Shown here: one piece after another, positions 56,885-64,000 of the stretch
How positions within the stretch are numbered: position 1 is the first letter of the stretch
Layout of the letters: each line of letters begins with the position of its first letter
Assembly (NCBI GenBank): GCA_037013495.1
Contig: CM072811.1
Location: 13,087,190 to 13,151,189 of the forward strand
Length of the DNA: 64,000 nucleotides
Origin: Hippophae tibetana
Lineage: Eukaryota; Streptophyta; Magnoliopsida; Rosales; Elaeagnaceae
Reading direction: 5' to 3'
The notes under the pieces: model-generated
Databases searched by the model: none
What the model was told of the DNA's origin: nothing
Seen by the model: the letters and a program-made list of their open reading frames with translations, nothing else
Program-made: the position numbers and the translations under genes

Positions 56885-58589
56885 CTACCATATCAGTTTC
56901 CCATCAAAGTTATCATGCTTGAGTATATGTACAAGCCTTGTGAAACCACTATTAATGAGTTATTTTATGATCTACAAGTCTTTGAATTTATATCACATAT
57001 TACCTAGACAAGGTCAAAAATTTGTTGAGAAAGGAAATAATTTGGCACTTAAGACTTGCTAGGAAAGTGGTCCATTTACTGGCACAAATACCAATTATGT
57101 TGAGTATGAGGTGACTATTTTGGACTGCATAAGTAGTGATGATAATAGGAATGATAGTAATTTTCTGGCCTTCGTTTCCTCTAATAATGTCGTTAATCCT
57201 TTGAATGATGCCTCATATGTTCAAGAGAAAACTACTGAAGATGATGATAATGAATAAGATGAATTGATTGACACCTACAATACTCTCTTGTTAGAGCACA
57301 TCAAGTTTAAAAAGGATAAGAGAAGGCTATGAAAAGCCTTGATAAAAAAAAGAACATGAGATCAGTGCGCTAAAGAAAACTCCAAAGGAAAGGAAATCCT
57401 CTATTGATGGACAACAATGTGATTTCACAAGATGTTATGTGGTTATTCAAATGAGATATGATTATTTATGGATAAATTTTAATGCAAATCATGACAAAGT
57501 TAAAAATCTTGAGGAATTATTGAAGGTTCTATTTCGGGAAAAAACTACATAGCAATTTGTTAGTCCCAATTCCTTTTCTGATCAGAGTGCCAAGATTGAA
57601 AAATTGAAGAAGCAAATTGTAATTCTTTAGCATATCTTGGAAACTTCCTTAATGAAAAGGAAGATTTGATTCAATCGTTGAAAGAAAATCTTGGTGTCAA
57701 TTAGAAGGAATTAGCTCACTCTACCTTTACTGTCAAAAAAATGACCACTGGGTTAAAGAGGTTAAATGAAGTCCCTAGAAGTACAAATATGTATGAAGAA
57801 AAACATGGCATTGGTTATGAAAAAAGGATTTCTATCTCAATAATAGGCACTACTAAGGTTGTAAAGTCAAAAATCAAGAGCCAAATTGAAGTCTAGTACT
57901 ACAGATCCAAAAGGTAAGTCAGTTGTTTCCTCTAGCAAGGTGAACCCTTCACCTAAGGTTAAAACTTTATGTCTCTCTAGTAGTGGTTTATTGCCTTTAC
58001 TTACTATCATTCACACTTGTCACCACTATGGTGAGCTTGGGCCCTTGAGACCACACTATGGGAAATTGACCTCTCATCTTCATATGAAAGTGTACTAATC
58101 TTTGGAGTCAAGGACCCCATTTTCCGTGCTCTATTATTTGTACTTGTTATTATTGTGGTACTATTTTCCACCTTGCTAGGAAGTGTCCTAGATTTATGAG
58201 GAGTACATCTCGGAGTCTCCACCTCATTCTAACCCATTTCCTTTGTCTGGATATAGCTATTGTGGCTCATTTGAGCATGTTCATGCAAGTTTCATTATGC
58301 ACCTGAGGCATAAAGTAGAAAGAAATAAATCTACCTCAAAAATTCTGTCTTGCTTGGCTTATATGAATGACTCGAATAAATTTTCTAAAAATTATAAACA
58401 AAACAGATCACAAGTCCTATATACACCTCATGCTCATATGAGTCAAAAACTATCTTTGAGTTTTGTTGCCCCTCACAAATTTTTTAAATAGAGGGATGTA
58501 GATTGATCACTATTTTTAGGTGATCTATTGGGTTTTTGTTGCTTAATTTCTTTCCTCTCTTTGTTTGTTGTCTTTCTATATGTGAGTGT

Positions 58590-60537
58590 TGTCTATTTTG
58601 GAGAACATAAAACGTGCAAGCATACACGATTACAAGTAATAAAATTTGATAAGTAAGTTATCGTTCCCACGGAGATTTGTTACTATAGTTTGTTGAGTAC
58701 TAAAATTATCTCTCTATGATTTTATCCAAAATGATCGTTGATTTGAAAAAAATTTAAAAAAAGAGTTTAATAACAAAATAAAAGAAATCTAGGATTGCAG
58801 TTTTTCATCAAATTAATCCACTCAAATCATGTTATTTTCTTTTGATTTATATTTTTTAGTACATCTAATTTTTCAACCGAAAACTTCTAATTTTATCCAT
58901 ACATCTCTTCTGAGCTCCGTATAAACACAACTCGTTAAATTAATTCACTATATTCCTATGAGAATTAAATTCACCAAGATTCATTACATTCTAAGTTCTC
59001 AAATGGCCACACATACAATTAGGATATATCCATATCCTTCATCATATATGTCATTCTATCTATGAGCAATATACACAAAAATGTCTCTTCCAAGTTTATT
59101 TAAGTGCCACTGATCATTTGATAAAATTCATAAATAATCAAAAACATTAAGCACAAAATAGAATAAACAAATTGAACGTCTTATAAATCTTTCAAAAATA
59201 ATTAAAATCAAAGCGTCATAAATTTAGGTAAAATGCAACCCTAGAAAAATTAAATTACTTCATAAATTAAAAATTAAAATTACAACAGTTAAGGAAAATG
59301 AGATGAAGAACAAAGAAAAATTAAATCATTTTGGATCGTAAATATTTGGCACACGTAGAATACAACAGAAGCCAAAAATGGCTTCTGTGTGTTCCACAGT
59401 CCACCCCTGAATACTACTAAAATTCTCAAACTTAAAACTCCCAAAAAAAAAAAATTTCTCTATCATAATATCCCCTAGTTATAGCTAAAAAAATACATCT
59501 AAAACAATACATTTTTTAAACACGCGTAAAAAAATTGCATCGAAAATAAAACCCCAACATTTTCCTTAAATTTCGCATCCACGTGTACGAAAGAGAATAT
59601 TAATTTTTTTTTACGTGTGGACGACAGAAACAGAGGATGTCGTGCGTGATTTTTTTTAATTCAATTTGCATGCCACGTGTCAATCTTTGATTGGCTGAAG
59701 AATTAATACAGACACGTGGCAGCATTTCATTCGGTGAAGAAACCAGCTGCACGCAGAGCACAACACACGGGATAAGGGCGCGAGGAACGTGGGGAACAAC
59801 AGCTGGGATGCGTGCATGATCCTGCGTTTTTGCGCTCACCGAATCTTGCCATGTGTCACAATATGATTGGCTGAAAGATAAAGTGGGCCACGTGGTAGCT
59901 TTCTATTCGTTGTATAACCCGGCTCATGTGGTGCGCGTGTACGGAATCATGCCTTGAAAACACGTCAGACACGTGGGTCCCACCCTGCATGCCGGCCTAC
60001 GTGACAGGTGGGCCCCACTCGGTTACCGAGCCACATGACTCTAGGAATAATGGGTCCATTCGCTTTTGTCGGGTTTGAAACGCACGCACCAATCCTGGCC
60101 GTTTCTTGTGTGATCTGACTGGTCACGTGGCGCACGTGGATTATGGCACGTGGGATTCTTCTCTCCTGCGCAGAAAATTCAAATTTAATTAATTGCATTT
60201 TGACCCAAAAATTTAATTCAAATTACATTTTAAACTTTCTTTAATTATAATTAAGCCCTTTTCTAATTAAAATTAAGCTCCATTTTAATTTAAATTATAT
60301 TTTAGACTTTTATAAATTGCAATTAAGAACTCTTTTATTTGAAATTATATTTGTGGACATAAATTCACAATTAAGTACGGTTTCGATTCCAATTATTTAA
60401 TTTTGTTAAAAATGTATTCCTTAACACATAAAAGGTAAATATTAATTTATTTAACTAAAATTAACGAAAAATGTCAAGAACATAGCAATTATAATTGATA
60501 AAATAGATGAAAATAACTATATAAAATACAGTTATCA
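58590..60537 (-). repeat. Gypsy-type solo LTR (1948 bp) rich in G-boxes
   Basis: Plus ends TGTCTATT...GTTATCA; flanks AGTGT (58585-58589) and AGTTT (60538-60542), a 5-bp duplication with one difference. Related to 21853-23441 (both start TGATAACT on minus and share CGTTC.CACGGAG near the other end). No internal sequence. Confidence 0.72.
59580..60152. promoter_or_regulatory. Cluster of eight CACGTG motifs in the solo LTR
   Basis: CACGTG at 59580, 59674, 59713, 59889, 59970, 60124, 60133 and 60147 (first base), plus further ACGTG cores at about 59613, 59787 and 60000. GATTGGCTGAA (inverted CCAAT type) recurs at about 59690 and 59862. CACGTG is the core site of plant bZIP and bHLH factors. TATA and start site not placed. 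Confidence 0.6.
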
Positions 60538-62938
60538 AGTTTATGTTATTTTGTTTGTGTTCATCTATTTTACACTCTTCTTGTCTCTCTCTTATTGTTT
60601 TCTTGGCATGCATAGTATGTTAATTGCTATATTTGTTGCTTTACATGTCTGACTATTCCTTTACTAGTTTTCTCACGTGCTAGTTTCTTTGACATGTTTC
60701 TTATTATGTTTGTCTTGCATATTTCCTGCTTTCTTCCTCAATGACCTGTTGTATGTGCCTGATACAAATGCTCATCATGTAGAGTCAAAGTATTAGGATT
60801 ATACTTTGTGCAGTTTTATCTTTCATATTCCATGTCATATAGATTGCATCTCACCTATTTTACTAGGTCTTGCTTTCCTGTACCTATTATGTTATTTATT
60901 GGTCATTTGTCCATCTTCTATTGGTGTCTATTATTATTTTACTTCATCTTTCTTCTCTTTTGAGGCACTTTCCTCTTCTTCTTGAGAATTGTTCTACATT
61001 AATACATTTCTTGTCATCTCTCTTGACAATTACTACTTTTTGCGTTTCGTGAGATTGACAGGTTTTCTCTTTGCTAAATTATTGCATGTAAAATGTAGTT
61101 TGGAAAGACCACATTGATATATGTTTGGCATGAATTTGACTTAAATTAAAGTATGGATGTTTTGACATGTGTATTCCTTGAGAGCTTGTATGGCTAATTG
61201 TTTCCTATTTCTTTTATCAGAAATGTCTTTCCTTTGCACATGCCATATCTTTTGAAATTGTATGGTTATTTTTTAGAAGCCTGTGTGGTTCTCTTTCCTT
61301 TTTTATTTTTATTTCTCTAACAAGCTTTAGAATCCAAGTGTAGTATCCCTCGATGCAAAATCGTAGGTGCTGCTTAGATAGAAAGATGATTTAGGCCATC
61401 TTTGGACTATTTGATCCTTCTTGTCACCCTTGTTTACTTATCTTCAATTCACCCTCTTAAGACTTTTTTATACCTTCTTTTATTTACACTACTATCCTAG
61501 CTTATACACTAAACCATACTAATCTGGCACTCGTTTTGTTGAGTTTTAACTTTTACTTATTAAACACTTTTCTTTAGGATCGTTTATGTTATTCTCAAGA
61601 TTTAAACAAATGAAAGGAGAAAGAAAGAAAAAGAAGAAAGAAGAAAGAAGAAAGAAAGAAAAGGAAAAGGAAAAAGGAGAAAGAAATAAACAGATAAAGG
61701 AAAAAAAGAGGTTCAATGACTAATGGATAAATCATAAACGAAAAAGATCCCCTGTTTGGAATTTTTTAAAATGTTTCAAAATTGAGAAGTACAACAAAAA
61801 GAGCATTTTTTTTAAAGGATTACTTCTTATGATTGTTAGCTCTATGCTTAAAGTGAAAGTTTGTATGTCTAAAGGCATGCCTTTGCTTAATTGTTTCTTG
61901 TCTTCTACCCAAATATCTACCTTTTTTTAACAAGCTTTGAAAGTCCTTTTGATTTCTTCTAAGCTTACCTTACTTTAGTGGAGAGAGAGGCAAGATGTGA
62001 ACTTATAAATATTGGGTCAACTTGATTTTATATTTCAATTTTGTTGGTTCATATAAGCATATCATGATGACATATAGAAAAAAAAAATTATATCACCCAT
62101 TATGCTTGGCATAAAAAATTTAGTCATACCATTATATGAATGCATCATGAATATTTATGTTGATTGTATTGACTATTTTTTAAGGACCCTTAAATTCATT
62201 GAGATTTCTTAGTTTACTTCCATCTTAATTTCTATATTTCTTATTGTCTACTTTTTGTAGATGCTTCTATGTTGGGGGAGTTTTTACCAATAGAATGCAT
62301 GATGTGTTTATTGTATCACATGCATTCTTTTCGAGGGAGAGGCATGTTTCTTGCGTATGATGTCAAGGGAAGTTTTGTGTTTGTTTCTATTTTTGTTACT
62401 TGTCCTATTTATGAGTCATTGTTGTTGTCTTGTTAATGTGATACTTCCTTCTCTTTGACATCACTTTATAAGAATTGCGCATAAATAGCAATGTTAGTGT
62501 GACTTATTACATACATATCTTGAAATCCATTGTTTCACATGTCATCCTTTATTTCCCTATCATAGTGAGTTATTGCATGCTTCTTTTAAGTTTTTATTTT
62601 CCTAGTATGTATTGTTGTAATGCACGATATATGTTTTGGTAAACTAAGATGCCTTATGTATGCTATTCTATTGGGTTATCTGTGCATTCAATTTGTAAAT
62701 TTTTATATGATTTTACTTTTCTTTTATCTTGGTGTTATCCTTTATCTTTTTCACATGACTGCTTATGGTACTCCTTATAGTGTTTGCTTTAATCTTATCT
62801 ATTGTGTTAGGATTATAACATATTTGTATGTCTTGTCTCCCACATATAAAGGTGTATGTATGTCTTGTCTTCCACATATAAAGGTGTATGTATGTCTTGT
62901 CTCCCACATATAAAGGTGCATCTTTGAATTTTAGTGTC
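60538..62938 (+). mobile_element. Sirevirus-like T-rich internal region
   Basis: No pol block found. Hydrophobic short frames (for example 60870-61052) come from T-rich DNA. A 75-base homopurine run lies at 61612-61686. Confidence 0.5.
62829..62924 (+). repeat. Three tandem 32-bp repeats
   Basis: 62829-62860, 62861-62892 and 62893-62924, of the form TATGTCTTGTCTCCCACATA followed by TAAAGGTGTATG. One related unit occurs near 19370-19395 in the other tail. Confidence 0.85.
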
Positions 62939-63466
62939 AAAAAGGGGAAGAATTTTTTGTTCACAACTCTATGTTTGTGGCCATTCTATGTGTTGCATGG
63001 GTTGTAAGTGTAGGATTGCATTACATATTATTATCTAACTTGCATGCATCCAGGGGGAATGTTGCATGAATTCAGGGAGACTTGTGCATGTTTACTTATG
63101 TTTGTACCTATCACTGTGTACCTGTGTAGAGGTAACATGATAGCATTTGGTTTGACTACACACTGCTTCTATATGATACATACTAGGATATGTGTTTGTT
63201 TCATGTGTAAAGGTTACTGGCGTAGAGTGAAATCTTCATGCTACAGATGTGCTGTGTGCAAATTGGATGAGTTGATTCATGGAGTTTGGATGGAGCACTC
63301 AAGATTGATGCACTTGGTGTAGGTGTGTCTTTTAGGTTTTGATATGTGTCATTATTTTGTTTATAGGAACAAACAAATTTAGGATATCTTCATAATCATC
63401 TCATGATTGATGATTTTATGTATTTAGTTATGTAGTGTTTTGAGATGGAAAGTTAAAACGACAGAT
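62939..63466 (+). other. Repeated polypurine tracts before the 3' LTR
   Basis: AAAAAGGGGAAGAA (62939-62952), CAGGGGGAAT (63051-63060) and CAGGGAGA (63073-63080); the LTR-adjacent tract has decayed (AAAACGACAGAT). Same layout as 19413-19972. Confidence 0.65.
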
Positions 63467-64000
63467 TGTAGGTCCAGTTGTACTTGTATCTATGTGTTGG
63501 CTTTCCATGTACAAACCATGGTATATGTTTTCTTTTTACTTACTGTATTTGTCTTTCTCTGTGTAAGGTTGGTTACTACAGATAAGTAATTCACACACAC
63601 ACACACACACACATATAATTAGGTACACTTTGTATACAAGCATATTTACACACACTATAGGGTTGGTTTTCGTAGTGTGTATGCTAAGTTAAGGGTCATG
63701 GTTTTCGATGAGCAAGCGTGCGAGTAAGTCGATGTTGTCACTTTCATTTCTAGTTTTTTTGTGTGTGGGTATTTATGGATAGTACTCGACAATTTTAAAA
63801 ATGAAAACATGTGACTTTTAACATCTCTCCAACAAGCTCTCCATGGACCTCACCACCACCTTTGTCACCACCCATGGCGAGGTGGCTGGCGAGGTGGAAA
63901 ATCTGAGTGTTATAAATACCCACCATTTCTCTTATCTCTTACCCATTGTTTATAGGTGAAACTCTACCAAAAATTGAAACTGAGATTTATATTTATTTTT
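63467..64000 (+). repeat. Sirevirus-like 3' LTR, first 534 bp
   Basis: Starts TGTAGGTCCAG. Contains a (CA)n run at 63592-63612 and a TATA box at 63911-63918. Continues past the window. Confidence 0.72.

Larger units (their letters stand above)
53880..58490 (+). pseudogene. Sirevirus-like gag, split by an Athila-family insertion
   Basis: First part 53880-54364 has blocks of the form WNNKGLYAI, AYKRI, THEGTSIVKRSKI-like, ETFDKFYDHFTN and CFYNLGRPINKEKYIDKI. Second part from 56890 continues a LPYQF-type block, then an acidic stretch (57090-57290) and a zinc-knuckle region: CYYCGTIFHLARKCP at 58145-58189 keeps all four CCHC ligands; decayed knuckles lie at about 58017 and 58255. Many stops. In intact relatives Gag builds the capsid. 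Confidence 0.68.
52500..64000 (+). mobile_element. Sirevirus-like Copia element without pol, right end beyond window
   Basis: 5' LTR 52500-53746, decayed PBS 53749-53760, gag 53880-58490 (interrupted by 54365-56884), then no pol, a long T-rich region 60538-62938, repeated polypurine tracts, and 3' LTR from 63467. A solo LTR sits at 58590-60537. Without the insertions the internal part is about 5.2 kb. Confidence 0.7.

Noticed and set aside
60870-61052. Hydrophobic frame that might be an envelope-like protein of the Sirevirus element
   Set aside because: Phe/Leu/Ile content is expected from T-rich DNA; no conserved block and no long frame.
62829-62924. Regular tandem repeats resembling a CRISPR array
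   Set aside because: Units abut without spacers, in plant transposon DNA.

Overview
The window is repeat-dominated nuclear DNA of a flowering plant, probably a eudicot. Evidence: one split host gene with spliceosomal introns (4374-7299), an intron-bearing relic of an organellar methionyl-tRNA synthetase gene (43239-43675), and nested plant-type LTR retrotransposons (Copia, Sirevirus-like Copia, Athila/Tat Gypsy, Reina-like chromovirus) plus an 11.2-kb CACTA transposon. No rRNA or tRNA gene, CRISPR array or prokaryotic operon was seen. Almost every transposon reading frame is broken.

Layout. (1) 1-3962: Copia element on the minus strand, its 3' end off the left edge, 5' LTR at 3710-3962. (2) 4374-7299: last five exons of a host NAD(P)-binding Rossmann-fold gene on the plus strand, one intron with a GC donor. 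(3) 8530-20897: nested remnants: a Copia tail, an Athila/Tat LTR with integrase (9399-14120), a Gypsy LTR (14299-14772), two Copia fragments, and the tail of a Sirevirus-like element with repeated polypurine tracts. (4) 20898-24240: an inverted Sirevirus-like tail whose LTR is split by a 1.6-kb solo LTR. (5) 25052-39240: a shrunken chromovirus with an inverted gag piece, split in its integrase by the CACTA element 27092-38289, which itself carries a 1.87-kb solo LTR and a 312-bp foldback. (6) 39241-44931: degenerate Gypsy-like sequence, minisatellites and the MetRS relic. (7) 44932-52499: Athila-like element with LTRs, gag and a second ORF but no pol. (8) 52500-64000: Sirevirus-like element with LTRs and gag but no pol, hit by an Athila-family insertion (54365-56884) and a solo LTR (58590-60537).

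The host gene is the only locus likely to make a conserved cellular protein. The antisense Copia element lies immediately upstream of its remaining exons, so the gene is either split by a long intron or decapitated. The most notable signals are structural: two adjacent hairpins downstream of Athila pol that are preserved with a compensatory base-pair change in two diverged elements; bZIP-type promoter motifs in LTRs (paired TGACGTCA; eight CACGTG in 573 bp); LTRs that carry both a 3'-internal flank and a PBS flank; and two neighbouring elements that have each lost pol.

All family calls are by eye from translated motifs and flanking signals; no searches were run. Percent identities are rough.
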